Source: Physcomitrium patens
Taxonomy: Eukaryota > Streptophyta > Bryopsida > Funariales > Funariaceae
Assembly: GCF_000002425.4 (NCBI RefSeq)
Contig: NC_037269.1
Coordinates: 3,361,146 to 3,425,145, forward strand
DNA: 64,000 bases
Direction of reading: 5' to 3'
Part shown: positions 1 to 11,322 of the stretch, one piece after another
How positions within the stretch are numbered: position 1 is the first letter of the stretch
Layout of the letters: every line of letters begins with the position of its first letter
Made by a program: the position numbers and the translations under genes
The notes under the pieces: generated by a model
Databases searched by the model: none
What the model was told of the DNA's origin: nothing
The model's input: only the letters and a program-made list of their open reading frames with translations

Positions 1-92
1 TACTCTTTCATTATATTCTTCTGCGACTGCTACCTATTTCCCATCTACTTCAACCGGCAGTTAAAACCTAACACTCCATGCTATTATCAATT

Positions 93-110
93 TCCCCGGC
101 AGCGGCGCCA
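93..110 (-). other. Primer binding site, tRNA-Asp type
   Basis: On the minus strand this reads TGGCGCCGCTGCCGGGGA, three bases inside the LTR end. Plant Tat/Athila-type Ty3 elements usually carry TGGCGCCGTTGCCGGGGA, complementary to the 3' end of tRNA-Asp. This site differs from that at one base. It fixes the orientation of Tat-K and marks position 114 as the LTR edge. Confidence 0.85.
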
Positions 111-113
111 AAA

Positions 114-823
114 TGTGATTGTCGTTTTACTTACTCTAACTTATCTAATCAGAGTAAACCTGTATAGGGGAATTCGAACACAGGGAAAGAATACCGCATG
201 AGCTTACACGTTAGGGTCACACAATTAACTGTATTCTGCACTACTTAAAACATCCAGGAAACACTACAATGCTTTCCACTTCCTAACAATACTCCACCAT
301 CACTGATAACAAACAACATGTAATCCCGCACTATCCTAAATGACAGGACATAATCATACTATAATCCAAATTCTGGAGTTCTTCACCATTAACTGCCTTC
401 ACATTACAGTGTTTCACACAAACACAGACTCATTCTCTCTGCTGAACTACATTCAGATTTCAGCATTCAATCTCTCTTCTTCTCATTCAATAACATATAA
501 TTCCATTCACACTTTCATTCCATGATTCACTTCACAATATTCAGAAACTCTCAATACTCTTATTTCAAAGAACATAACAACAAAAGAAAAGAGGTAGCAC
601 CAAGCTTACCCCGGCTCACACTATCACAGTAATGGCCCCTACTTCCTCTCTCCCATCCTCCTTATGCTACCACGAGATACCAACTGCTACATCTCTAATG
701 AAAACTGCTTTTCCTAACTATTCATCCATTTTACCTACTGAACTACCTTTTCAACAGTCATCTATCCCTGTTTACACTATGAACTAAGTATCTACAATTC
801 AACAAATAACTACTTATTCTACA
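114..823 (-). repeat. 5' LTR of Tat-K (710 bp)
   Basis: On the minus strand the repeat begins TGTAGAATAAG and ends GACAATCACA, giving TG...CA ends and the same terminal words as the Tat-1 LTRs. It holds the block GTAAGCTTGGTGCTACC (seen inverted near 595-615) that is conserved in the other Tat LTRs here. Short open frames inside it are incidental. Confidence 0.8.
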
Positions 824-1950
824 TATGAGCAATATCTACAAGAAATGTTGCGTCAACTATAAGATAGTTACTTTTAATACAAGCAATCAAAATGTGAACT
901 TTGAAAGCTGAAAGTCATCCTTTTGGAGCATGTGGTATCTTCCAAAGGCATGCATGTGGAGCAAGATAAGATAAAAGTAGTGGAAGATTAGCCAATCCCT
1001 GAGGATGCTTCAAAATTTCACTTATTTTTTTAGCCTTGTTGGATACTATCACTGTTTTATTTGGTAATTTTTTCACATTGCTGCCTCATTGACAAACCTA
1101 TTTGAGAAGGGCGCCCAATTTGAATAGAAATTAGAACAGTAAAATGCCTTTGATAAGTTGAAGGAGGCACTCATTATTACTCTAATATTGCAACCGTATG
1201 ATCTTAATCTCCCTTGTACACTTAATATTGATGCTTCTAACTTTGATATTGGAACGGTCCTTCAATAAGACTTTGATAGGGGGCCCTCAATTTGTGGCAT
1301 ATGAATCACGTAAACTCAAAAGGATAGTGCACAATTACTCCATACATGATTAGAAGCAATTAGCAATTTTACACTCCACAAAGGTATAGTAACACTATCT
1401 ATTAGAGAAGTTGGTGGTTGTTTGGACACATCATCAATCTTTACTATATGATTTGTATCTAAAAAATATAAAATTATAGTATCATCATTGAGAAGAAAAA
1501 TTGGAGCTTTTTGATATCTAACTTGAGTTAAAGAAAGATGACAATATACTATGCCAAATAGTTTATCACGAAGACGAGACTTGAAGGACAAATCAGAAGA
1601 TAAGAGAGAATTTGCTAGCATTAATAGTATCATTTTAGATCTAACCAAAGAGGCACAATGGAAGGAAGCTACGTAATGGGATGATTATTTGAAGATGGTT
1701 AGTAAACGATTGAAGATGGGCAATAAACAATATTAAGATTACACTCTTAATAAAGGCTTATTGTATTTTAAAAAAAAATAAAATAATATTAAAAAATATT
1801 AAACTTTGGACATGCATACTTTAAGAGGGACATGACATCCCAATATCTAGATATTTAAGACAAGAGAAGGTTCTAGAATGGACATGGTTTTAGGCGAGTT
1901 TTGATTGTGATGTTCAAGCCTTTATATGCTGTTGCGAGTCATGTCAATGT
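824..1950 (+). pseudogene. J: relic of Ty3/Gypsy pol (RT thumb, RNase H, integrase zinc finger)
   Basis: Translated in pieces on the plus strand, this gives the end of a reverse transcriptase (VVSSKGMHVEQDKIKVVED, about 925-990), then a Ty3-type RNase H (LKEALI, LNIDASNFDIGTVLQ, about 1160-1270). Next comes a pol spacer with DLKDKSEDKR (about 1570-1600), and then a Cys-rich integrase HHCC-type end (CCESCQCCH) at about 1927-1955. Both ends are cut off, by the Tat-K LTR on the left and by repeat R4 on the right. It is heavily broken and old. An antisense open frame at 1316-1648 is a shadow of this region. Confidence 0.75.
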
Positions 1951-3093
1951 TGTCATACTATAAAAGCTTATAATATGTAAATATTAATTAAAATATATTA
2001 TATGTTAATAAATCTAGATATATGTTAGAATGATTAATAGATTAATTTAAAGAGATTAAATTTAAGAAACTTTATTTTGAGTTTTATCTTTTATGATTAT
2101 AACATTTCAAAAAAATTATAGGACCTAAATGTTTAATATGAAGCCTTGAAAGGAGATTAGAGCCTAAAGAAGAAAATCTTAATCAATAGGATACTTATTG
2201 GGAGGGTTGAAAGCAAGGCATGGTTGGATGAAGGCAAGGAATGGAAATCTTCAATCCTATTAATTGAAGGCCATGTCCAATGGACTTCAAAGAGGCTGCC
2301 TGAGGCCTTATTAGGAATTAGGGTTTATTTTTCGAATTCATTCGAGCTTTGGAGGCTAATATTATCAATTTTAGATTTTTTGATATGGATTGGATGCAAA
2401 TTTTGTGTGATTTGGAATCATTATGAAGGAGTTATTGGCACTCAAAGTTAAGGTATCAATTTCATACCTACAGTCACTCTTTGGAGTATGACATATATTT
2501 ACAAAGAGCAAAAAAAGATCAAAGATTAGAATTCAAGAGAACACTTCTTCAACTATATGTTTCATATATTATTTAATGAATTTGAAATTCGGATGAAGAA
2601 GTTATAGATTGTTGAAGTCATCACATCCAAATCAAAGGCAGTAAGTAAGTGATTTTATTCATAGTAATGGTTGGAGCCATATCTTAAGATTTTAGATGAA
2701 ATTTGAGCTCAAACCTTTTGAAAAAAGTAGATTATTATGTGAAGAATCTATACATATAAAGTTTGCAGAATTTGAGTCTTAGTTTGTGAGATATGAAGAA
2801 AATTGCATGTGGATGTATAAAAACTAGGGATTGAAGCTACTATTAGGATTTTGGTGATATCTTAAGATCCACATCTAATTTTCAATTGAAATTTGTTGTG
2901 AAAGTTTTTAAAAGTATATCAATACTTCATGTAAAATTTGAGTTTGTTTAGACAATCGAATTGGAAGATATGAGTTTTTGAAATTTGGGAATAATACTTT
3001 ATAAAGATAAATAAGGATTTAGAAATTTTTTATCATGTTTTGGATGTTTTTGAGAACTTAAGACTTATATATTTAGTATAATAGTACCTAAAA

Positions 3094-3134
<41 letters not shown>

Positions 3135-3166
3135 ACTTTTAATATATATATTCTTAATATATATAC

Positions 3167-3202
<36 letters not shown>

Positions 3203-3295
3203 AATTTGGTCTTTCTTATCTCAAGACTTGATTGAGCAATTAGTGGCAGCTAAGAGCCTAGTCCTTTCTTGAGACAAAATCTCTTTATCTTGACA
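1950..3295 (-). repeat. R4: inverted copy of the ~1.25 kb R repeat
   Basis: It matches R1, R2 and R3 in reverse orientation throughout. The left end is TACTATAAAAGCTTATAATATG, to be compared with the reverse complement of the R1 right end. The middle carries the shared words for AAGCAAGGCATGGTTGGATG. The right end is TTGAGACAAAATCTCTTT. It is longer than the other copies because of an expanded AT microsatellite. I see no coding region; a 75-codon open frame at 2224-2451 has no recognisable content. It inserted into or next to J, with a fuzzy left edge. Confidence 0.7.
3090..3199. repeat. AT microsatellite
   Basis: Two long (TA)n runs are separated by short ATACTTTTAATATATAT units. It lies inside R4 and accounts for R4's extra length relative to R1-R3. 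Confidence 0.95.
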
Positions 3296-3365
3296 ATATA
3301 ATAAAGTATACAATATAACATCTCTTGAATTATTGCAACTAATTCTACTATCTATGGCATGTTGT

Positions 3366-4620
3366 GTGGGTAGAGAGAGTTTACCTCAAAAAAACATTAG
3401 GCTTCTGGTTATCACTAATTATTCAATTAAGCTTGAAAATAAGAGAAGCCCTAAGTTTACATATAAATTTTCTCTTTTTGAGCAATTACACCAAATACAC
3501 AAGCCTCAAGTAACCAACAACACCCAAAATATGATAAAATCCTCTAAAACCTTGTATATTCTTATGTGGAGATTTTTTCCAAACTTCAACACCTTATATC
3601 TTCTAATCCGACCGTCCAAACTAGCTCAAATTTTACATGAGGTACAGATGTATTCTGATTAATTTTTATAACAAATTTCAACCACAAATTCATTGTGGAT
3701 CTTGAGATATCTTGAAAAACCTAACAGCCGCTTCAAACCCTTGTCTTTATACACTTGCTTGCAATTTTCTATATATCTCACAATATATAAGCTCAAATGC
3801 CACGAAATTTGTATGTATAGATTTTTAGTACAAAATGTTACATTTTTCAAAAAATTGAAGCTAAAAATTTGTCTGAATACTCAAGTTATGGCTCCAATCA
3901 CTACTACAAACAAAACCGCTCACTTACTACCTTTGATTTGGAAGCACCGTCTTCAACTCCTTATAATTCCTTCACATAAACTCCAATAGCATGAATTTTT
4001 TATAAAAAATATAGGCCTTGAAATCACCGTTCCAATTACACCTTCTGATCTTGTAAAGCTACTGTATAACTCCTCGTATCTTCAAAAGAGTAATAGTATG
4101 TCTTAAATTATCATCTTAACTTCAAACGGCTATAACTTCTTCAACTCAACTCTAAATCCTCTAATTTTTCTACAAAAATTGTACCCCAAATCCTTAAATT
4201 TACAGTCCTAGCTTTTAATTTCCAAATGCCTTCTTTAAAGTCACCGAAACTCTTATTAAGGTCGAGAGCAGCCTCTTCAAAGCCCATTGGGCATGGTATT
4301 CGATCAATAGGGATGAAGTTTCCTATTCCTTGCCTTCATCCGACCATACCTTGCTTTCATCCCTCCCAATTAGCCTCCTTCTAGTTTAGATTTTCAGCTT
4401 TAAGTGTCCACCTTCTCCTAGGGCTTCATACTAAATATTTAAGTCATATATATATATTTTTAATGTCAAAATCAAAAGAAGTAAAGAAACAAAGTAAAGT
4501 TTCTTATACCAACTTCTTTTAATTTAATCTACTAGCCACTCTAACATACATTTAGATTTATTAAGATATAATATGTTTTAACTAATTTTTACATATTGTA
4601 AGCATTTATAGTACAACATC
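3366..4620 (+). repeat. R1: ~1.25 kb R repeat, solo-LTR-like
   Basis: This is a plus-oriented copy beginning near GTAGAGAGAGTTTACCTC and ending AGTACAACATC. It is the same length as R3 and R2 (1254-1259 bp). The interior holds runs such as TTGTGGATCTTGAGATATC and a conserved block around ATTCCTTGCCTTCATCC. No protein is encoded. R2 and R3 carry short target duplications and show no internal genes, so solo LTRs of an unsampled retrotransposon family are the best reading. R1 lies 70 bp from inverted R4. I could not find a clean duplication for R1. Confidence 0.65.
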
Positions 4621-4876
4621 CACCCTCTCCAAACTTCCACATCTTCCGGCATGTGCCAATTCGACCATCTCTTTTTACTTCATTATTCCCATTTCTTTTC
4701 CATCTTCTACTTGATGTAAACTCAATGTTTTAAAATTTGAAAGATCACTTGAAATAAATCTGCCATCTCTTCTCTTAAATGCCTTGATCTACTTTCGAAC
4801 TATAGGTATCTTCAACATTGTACCATCTAACTATCAAAATATATGTATTTCATTGTGTTGTATTCTTGCAACTATA
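4621..4876. other. Unassigned 256 bp, possible fragment of an H-like element
   Basis: No open frame of substance is present. The stretch ACTATAGGTATCTTCAACAT (4801-4820) resembles 34627-34650 at the integrase end of element H, so this may be a small minus-strand H-type remnant. Apart from that I see nothing. Confidence 0.3.
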
Positions 4877-5731
4877 TATGACTCAAGCAATTGACTTTGC
4901 TGTAAAGTACGATAATTAATTTTTTGAATTTTGATCTGAGAATCGTATAAGTGAACCTTAACATTACTATAATTCAATGGCAACACCAACATCTCTTAAA
5001 CACATACATTCAAAAGTAGAGGATATGCAAATTGATGAGATATGTTTTAAATCTCTTACTACGTAAGAAAAGACTCGTCATTGTTAGGAAGGATTGTGCT
5101 TATATTCTAGAAAATCTAAACACACTACTCAACATTACCCAAAGAAATGATGCAATCATAAAATGAGGAGTACAATGATCAAAGAAGATAGCATATTGGA
5201 AAACAAATTAGTCTAGCTATTATAGAGACCATGCGGCTAGAACCTTCTACAACACCTAGTGAAGGTTGTATTCTCTCCTCGAAACCCTCTCCTTATTTTA
5301 TGATAAATGTTATTTTAGGACCTAAACATCACAAAGCCTTTGCCTTGTTAGATTCAGGAGCCTTAGTATGTTTCTTAGATGAAGAATTTGCTAAAAGACA
5401 CAACATATTTTTAGTGAAGAAAATTAAACCTATTCATGTAGAAATCGTAGATGGTCGACCGTTGTCTTCAAGAGATATTACTCATAAAATCCTTCCGATA
5501 GAAGTAACAATTAATGGTTAAAGTAGCTTTATAATATATAATATCATTAGATCTCTCTCTAATTCAGCCATTTTAGGTTTATCATGGCTAAAAAAAATAT
5601 TCCTAAAATAGATTGGACTTTTTGTAATCTTAATTTTTTTGAAAGTATAACTAAGAGTATAATTAATCAAATAGAAAGTCATAAGTCTAGTACAATTAAA
5701 CATGTATTTGTAGAAACAAGAGCTTTCTTGC
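4877..5731 (+). pseudogene. Chr-B piece 1: gag end and protease
   Basis: It opens with the gag capsid end (sense of SQAIDFAVK, about 4885-4915) and passes a zinc-knuckle region at about 5090-5150. It then gives an aspartic protease with LLDSGA at about 5345-5365 and the downstream DGRPLSS block at about 5450. It stops at the Chr-A target duplication (5727-5731). Confidence 0.8.
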
Positions 5732-6261
5732 TGTCAAGGACAAGAACTCAATGAAAGCTAAAGAGTAAGTGAGACTTTTCTCAAAAAGAAATAGGACAAA
5801 ATAGAAATATGTATATTAAGAAAGAAACTGGAATGGCTATTGCCAAAATACAAGAAAACTAGAGACCCTTGAAACTAGACTAGAAGCAAGAAAGGAGTTG
5901 ACAAGAGTGAAGAAGGCTTCACTCTTGCCTCTATATATACTATCTAACTAGAAGCCACGTGGCGATGTTCTATAAGACCTCCAATATATGTTGACTTTCT
6001 AGGCCACATGCCTTTGCTTGCAAGGCAAGTTTTCTATGGATGGACCACGTAGTTAGCTTGTTCTTTAAGCTTCCAACATGCGTGGCACATGGCTAACTTG
6101 TTGACCAAGTTTCTAACCTAAAAGTCAACTATAGACTCCTATAAAGTCAAAGCAGCGTCTATGAAGCTTCTAAGAAGCTTCTCTAGAAGATATTACACAA
6201 TTAACCTACTTTTACATACTTTTATCTATTCATATAGGTAATTATATGTATGTCCGTGACA
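5732..6261 (-). repeat. 3' LTR of Chr-A (530 bp)
   Basis: On the element strand it runs from TGTCACGGACATAC to CTTGTCCTTGACA. It carries TATATATA followed by an 11 bp inverted repeat (CAAGAGTGAAG / CTTCACTCTTG). Compared with 11535-12064 it has about four differences in 530 bp and no length change. Confidence 0.95.
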
Positions 6262-6264
6262 TTA

Positions 6265-6275
6265 CCCCCCCTTCT
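6265..6275 (-). other. Polypurine tract of Chr-A
   Basis: On the element strand this is AGAAGGGGGGG, four bases before the 3' LTR. The same tract stands before the 3' LTR of Chr-C. It is the expected plus-strand primer. Confidence 0.85.
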
Positions 6276-6302
6276 AGGGACGAGTTCCACGAGGAGCGGT
6301 GA

Positions 6303-6725
6303 TTATATATTGAGAAAATCTAATATGCGGCGAATTGTATTTGCTACATACTCTGATCTTTGTTCTCTTCGAAGATAGTTGATGGGTCCTCTTAGCCATC
6401 GATAGTGTCCCATTCCAGGGCGAGAAGACCACCCTGTTATTTGATCACTGTTGAGGCCTTCATAACTTCCTTCAAATAATACATTTGAAACACCATCAGG
6501 AGTCGTTCCTATCTCCAATAATATCACCAAACATCGAGAATCTCTTCCAAGGTCGTGATACCAAACGCGTTGTATCTCACCATCTATTCGAGGAAGAACA
6601 TGTCGTTCTTGAGGGTCTTCATCTCGGTTGCGTCGTCTTGAAGGTTGTGACAATCGCAATGTCTCATCCGGTAAGTCAGCAAACGAAGGTTCTTGAGTTG
6701 AATCCGCTGGTTGTTGGCTCTCCAT
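6303..6725 (-). CDS. ORF3 of Chr-A: 140-residue protein of unknown function
   Basis: An intact frame lies between the chromodomain end and the polypurine tract, about 95 bases after pol. I do not recognise the family. Residues 1-50 are polar and probably disordered, with a basic patch SRRRNR near residue 30. Residues 50-140 look folded, with WYHDLGRDSR, LFEGSYEGLN, GWSSRPGMGHYRWLRGP and a C-terminal helix-like RREQRSEYVANTIRRILDFL. There is no signal peptide, membrane segment or zinc motif, so nothing suggests an envelope protein. Five Chr copies carry it, and changes between Chr-A and Chr-C are mostly silent, which supports a real protein. The start is fixed by conservation of MESQQP and loss of similarity pattern before it. 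Confidence 0.85.
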   Translation of the reverse strand: MESQQPADSTQEPSFADLPDETLRLSQPSRRRNRDEDPQERHVLPRIDGEIQRVWYHDLGRDSRCLVILLEIGTTPDGVSNVLFEGSYEGLNSDQITGWSSRPGMGHYRWLRGPINYLRREQRSEYVANTIRRILDFLNI

Positions 6726-6824
6726 CTAATTAGCGTCACAAAATGCAAAGAAGTTACAAACAAAGATAGGAAATTGAATGTTATCTTGCCTCAATCTTGT
6801 CTCTTTTATAAGAGAGGTTTTCAT

Positions 6825-8090
6825 CTTGGTTTTGATGGATGTCGTTGATGAAAAACTTTGACTTTAGCTGATGCATTTGCTAGATTCCTGGATGGCTCCC
6901 ATGTGCGCTCACTAATATCATATCCGCACCAATGAACAAGATATTCCAGCTTATTTCGGCGTCGCCTTGAGTCTAATATCTCTTCCACTTCAAATTCTTC
7001 ATTATTATCTACTTCTATAGGAGGCGGTGGCATTTGTCTTCTTCCTTGTATATCCACTGTCTTATATGGTTCAAGAAGAGACACGTGGAATACAGGATGG
7101 ATCTTCATTGACTCCGGTAGATGTAACCGATATGCAACTGGGTTGATCTGTTCAGAAACAAAAAAGGGGCCAAGCCTACGATAGTCCAATTTGTCACAAG
7201 GTCGAGTGGTCTTGATATTGCGACGAAGTAGCCATACCTTATCACCCACGTTGAGTTGTGGTTGCTCTTTACGATATACATCTGCATTTATCTTTTGTCG
7301 TTCTTGAGCTTTCTTCAACTGCGCCTTCATTATTGCATGTAACTCTGACAACCGATTTGCCATATCTTCTGCTGCAGGATTATCAACTTTTGAAAAATCA
7401 AAAGTATCAAGTCGTGGATGATAGCCATAATTGGCAAAGAAAGGTGTTTGTTGTGTGGAGGAATGTACCGTATTATTATAAGCAAACTTTGCCAATGGCA
7501 GAAGGTTTGTCCAATCATCTTGTTGGTAGTTGATGGTATACCTTAAATACTGTTCCAAGACTTGGTTTACGCGCTCTGTTTGTCCATCAGTTTGAGGATG
7601 GAAAGCCGAAGATAGCTTTATGTCCACTTTTAAAATCTTGAAAAGGGTCCTCTAAAATCTTGACACAAATTGAGTTCCCCTATCTGATATGATATCTTTA
7701 GGTAATCCATGATAGCGATAGATATTATCAATGAAAAGCTTAGCGGTTTCTTCACCTGTGATAGATTTTGTACATGGCATAAAATGTGCCATCTTGGTGA
7801 AACGATCTACTATCACAAATATAGAATCATAAGATCTTGAGTTTGGAAGATCTGTGATGAAATCCATAGAAACAGAAGACCATGGTTGTTCTGGTATAGG
7901 TAATGGCTGAAGAAGTCCGTAAGGTCGATGTCGAGGAATTTTTGATCTTGAACAAATATCACATGATTGTACAAAGTCTTTGACTGACTTCCACATTTGT
8001 GGCCACCAAAAATCTCTTGATATGAGTTCCAAAGTCTTATTATATCCAAAGTGTCCTGCTGCTGGAAAGTCATGACGTGCTTGAAGAACA
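6825..8090 (-). pseudogene. Chr-A integrase and chromodomain
   Basis: In element order: an HHCC zinc domain (HDFPAAGHFGYNKT ... CDICSRSK, about 7930-8085), a catalytic core with [17 protein letters not shown] and SDRGTQFVSRF (about 7650-7870), and the third acid in HPQTDGQTERVNQ (about 7560-7610). A GPFFV-type module follows (about 7150-7190). The C-terminal chromodomain has FEVEEILDSR, EYLVHW and TWEPSRNL (about 6830-7000). The chromodomain retains the aromatic and acidic positions of methyl-histone binders, a feature of chromoviruses linked to insertion in heterochromatin. The phrase FHQRHPSKP at the end resembles fungal and non-seed-plant chromoviruses. Nearly intact. Confidence 0.9.
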
Positions 8091-8379
8091 CGCAAACGTG
8101 CTTTTCCTTCTGGAACATATAGGCGTCCTTCAAAATATAATAGATTATTCTTGAACTCGAACTTAGAAGAATCATGAGACTTGGAAGAATTATTCTCGAT
8201 ATCATGAACAAGAGGGTCTGAGGACATACTGGACTGGATTTGCTTGAGAAAAGTTGAATCAACAGTCACTGTTGATTTCATTGCTCGGAGATGAAATTGC
8301 TCCGGTTTCAAGAGGACCGTTCTTTGTTGCTCAAAAGCTGCATCTCCTTCTTTTGGTGCAAAATAAGAACGTCTAGACA

Positions 8380-9590
8380 GGGCATCGGACAAACCTTGTT
8401 GTTTTCCTGGCCGATAAGTGATAATGAAGTCGAATCTTGACAAAGACATACTCCAACGAGCTTGACAACGATTCAACACGCGTGCTGACATGAAATACTC
8501 GAGGTTCTTGTGATCTGTATACACAATGACTGGACTAGAAGTACCTTCTAGATAATGACGCCATTCTTGAAAAGAATCCACGATTGCAAGAAGTTCTTTA
8601 TCGTGGATCTCATAATTGATCTCGGCTGCTGAGAATTTTCTTGAATGAAAAGCTATCGGATGAAGTTTGTCATCTGTTCCCATTTGTGATAAAACTGCAC
8701 CCAAGGCAAAATCCGATGCGTCTGTTTCCATAAAAAATGCCTTGGAAAAGTCAACACGATATAAGACTGGTGCAGAGACAAACGATGTCTTCAAGGCTTC
8801 AAATGCTGCTTCTGCTTCTTGATTCCATTGGAATTTATCTTTACTAGTCAAGCGTATAAGTGGAGCTGCAACTCGTGAGAAGTCTTTGATGAAGATCCGA
8901 TAGTAATTGGCAAATCCCAAGAAACATTGGACATCTCTTACAGTCTTTGGAATCTTCCAATCCATGATTGTTTGGACTTTCTTAGAATCCATCATAAGAC
9001 CATCATTTGAAATGATGTATCCTAAAAAATCAACTTGAGTAGTGTGAAATACACACTTTTCCATCTTGGCGTACAATCCTGCATCTCTGAGTTTTTGTAA
9101 TACTTGACGAACATGTATTTCATGTTCTTCAACATTCTTAGAATAAATCAGGATATCGTCTAGGTAGCAGACGACAAAATTGTCTAAGAATTCACGAAAT
9201 ACATCATTCATGAGATGTTGAAAAGCAGCTGGTGCATTCGTGAGTCCAAAAGGCATGACATTATATTCAAAATGCCCGTACCTAGTTCGAAACGCAGTCT
9301 TCCATTCATCTCTTTCTTTGATCCGTACTAGATTATATGCTCCTCTTAGATCTATTTTTGTATAGATCTTAGCTTGATTTAACTGGTCAAGGAGTCCTGA
9401 TATCAAAGGTAATGGATACCTGTTCTTGATTGTGATCTTGTTGAGTCCTCGATAGTCAACACACATTCGTAAAGATCCATCTTTTTTCTTTATGAATAGA
9501 ATTGGAGCTCCTGCTGGAGATTTTGAATGGCGTATGAAATTCTTCGCTAAATTCTCGTCAATATATGTCTTGAGTTCAGCCAACTCATCT
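8380..9590 (-). pseudogene. Chr-A reverse transcriptase and RNase H
   Basis: The RT shows [42 protein letters not shown] and the catalytic YLDD (near 9155-9175). The thumb is [11 protein letters not shown]. RNase H follows with [34 protein letters not shown] and YTDHKNLEY. Order and motifs are those of Ty3/Gypsy pol. The sequence is about 97% like Chr-C by eye, although the two elements' LTRs differ much more. Confidence 0.93.
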
Positions 9591-9899
9591 TGCGATAAAC
9601 TGTAAATTGGTCCAAATGGTGGCTGAGTTCCTTCCTTGAGATCGATTGAACAATCGTATGGGCGATGCTCAGGAAGAATATCTGCATTCTTTTTCTCAAA
9701 AACGTCTTGATAATCCTGATATTGACTTGGAATGCCACTTGAAGTCTTTACGCTTTCAGAAATAGGTGCAGCATAAATAGCAAAAGTTGATCCTTCTTTT
9801 GCTGCGTGTATAAATGCTTTTGCACCTATAGGTGTGAGTTTTACTATACTAGCCTCATGGTTTTTTACTTGGTTAATAGAACTGTTACTAATGCTCTAA

Positions 9900-11322
9900 G
9901 AAAAATCAAGTTTACGAGAAATCCAATCTATTCGAGGATTATACTTTTCTAACCATGATAAGCCTAAAATTACTGGATTAGAGGGAGATCTAATTATATT
10001 AAAAATTACGCAACTACTATGACCATTTATTACTACATCTACAGGAAGTGTTTCGTGAGTTACATCTCCAGAAGACAACGGACGACCATCTATGACTTCT
10101 ACGTGTACAGGTTTAGTTTTTTGTATTAATGATATTCTATGACATCTAGCAAATTCTTCATCTAAAAAACAAGATGAGGCTCCTGAATCTACCAAGGCAG
10201 AGGCTTTGTAATTATTAGGTCCTAAACGCACATCTATTATAAAACAAGGAGATGGTTCTGAGGAGAGGATAGGACCTTTATTAGAAGTTGTACAAGATTC
10301 CAGCCGCACGGTCCCTATTGTAGCTGGACGTACTCGTTTTCCGACATACTGTCTTCTTTGACAGCCGTACTCCTCATTTTGTAGTTGCGTCGCTTCTTTG
10401 GACAATGTTGAGCAGTGTGCTTAGGTTCTCCACAATATAAGCACAATCCTTCTTGTCGACGACGAGACTTTTCTTGCTCAGTAAGAGGTTTGAAACGTAC
10501 CGCATCAATTTGCATATCCTCTACTTCTGAAGGTATGTGTTGAGGAGACGTCGGTGTTGCCATTGAATTGTAGTAACGTTGAGGCCCACTTGTGCGACTC
10601 TCGGATCGAAATTCAAAAAGTCGATTGTCGCACTTCACAGCAAAGTCAATTGCTTGACTCAATGTTTGAGGATCAGGTAAATTAAGCATCAATTTCTTTA
10701 CCTCATATTGTAATCCGTAGAGAAATTGACTCACAAGTGCGGCATCATCCCACTTGATATCAGTTGCAAGTTGTCGAAATTGCGAAGCATATAATGTTAC
10801 TGATCGATTGCCTTATCGCAAAATACGGATCTTGTTGGTTGCAACACGAATTGCATCATGTTCTCCAAACATGGATCGAAACTCCGCCAAAAAAGCCTCC
10901 AGATTATCCAATATTGGATCTCGTCATTCAAGAAAAGATGAAAACCATGACAATGCTGAACCTGAAAGAAGTGTACCAATGAATCTTACTTGTGACTCTG
11001 GAGTTGGATAGCTCTGGGATTGAAGTTCAATCACTAGTTGGACCTGATTGATGAATCCTCGAAACTTGGATCTGGTACCATCAAACTTCTCGGGCAAGGC
11101 AACTCTCGGTTCTCTAACACTCGAAGGGTGTTCCATTCTGGGAGAAGGGACATGGTTTGGTGCAGATGTTGAAGCAGCCCCAATCATCTCTATATCTTCA
11201 CTTCCTACCATTCTTGTTGCTCCTTGTGGTGGTAAATTGAGTTGATGCATCGCAAGCATTAACTCCCTCAATTGTTCTTGCATCTGTGCCATTGCACTCT
11301 TCATTTCAACAAGCTCTGCCAT
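9900..11322 (-). pseudogene. Chr-A gag and aspartic protease
   Basis: Gag starts MAELVEMKSAMAQMQEQ (a short coil). It continues into a capsid of the Ty3/sushi type (LPEKFDGTRSKFRGF, YPTPESQVRFIGTLLSGSAL) and ends with a CCHC-type knuckle CLYCGEPKHTAQHC (about 10402-10446). The protease has VDSGASSCFLDEEFA (about 10145-10195). In both Chr-A and Chr-C, gag and protease occupy different, overlapping frames. That could be the natural frameshift layout used by many Ty3/Gypsy elements rather than damage. Confidence 0.88.

Larger units (their letters stand above)
1..823 (-). mobile_element. Tat-K: 5' end of a Tat-like Ty3/Gypsy element, running off the window
   Basis: The element reads on the minus strand. 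Its 5' LTR lies at 114-823, and the primer site and start of the leader lie at 1-113. The body continues to the left of the window. Membership in the Tat group follows from the LTR, which shares a conserved block with the Tat-1 LTRs, and from the tRNA-Asp-type primer site. No coding part is visible, so integrity cannot be judged. The right end abuts a J-family pol fragment, so it probably inserted into J. The other flank is outside the window and no target duplication can be tested. Confidence 0.75.

Noticed and set aside
340-525. 61-residue frame in the first kilobase
   Set aside because: Lies inside the Tat-K LTR and has no conserved counterpart in the other Tat LTRs.
1316-1648. 110-residue minus-strand frame, with a related plus-strand frame at 33635-33922
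   Set aside because: Both are antisense to the pol spacer of J-family relics. The sense strand shows RNase H and integrase motifs.
6303-6725. ORF3 as an envelope gene
   Set aside because: No signal peptide, membrane segment, glycosylation-rich ectodomain or cysteine pattern. At 140 residues it is too small.
6485-6733. Antisense open frame across ORF3, also seen at 15246-15512, 26166-26414 and 48365-48649
   Set aside because: Differences between copies fall on third positions of the sense ORF3 frame, so the antisense frame is a shadow.
10754-11011. Antisense open frame over gag, repeated at 19489-19746 and 21893-22171
   Set aside because: It mirrors the conserved capsid coding on the other strand and has no features of its own.
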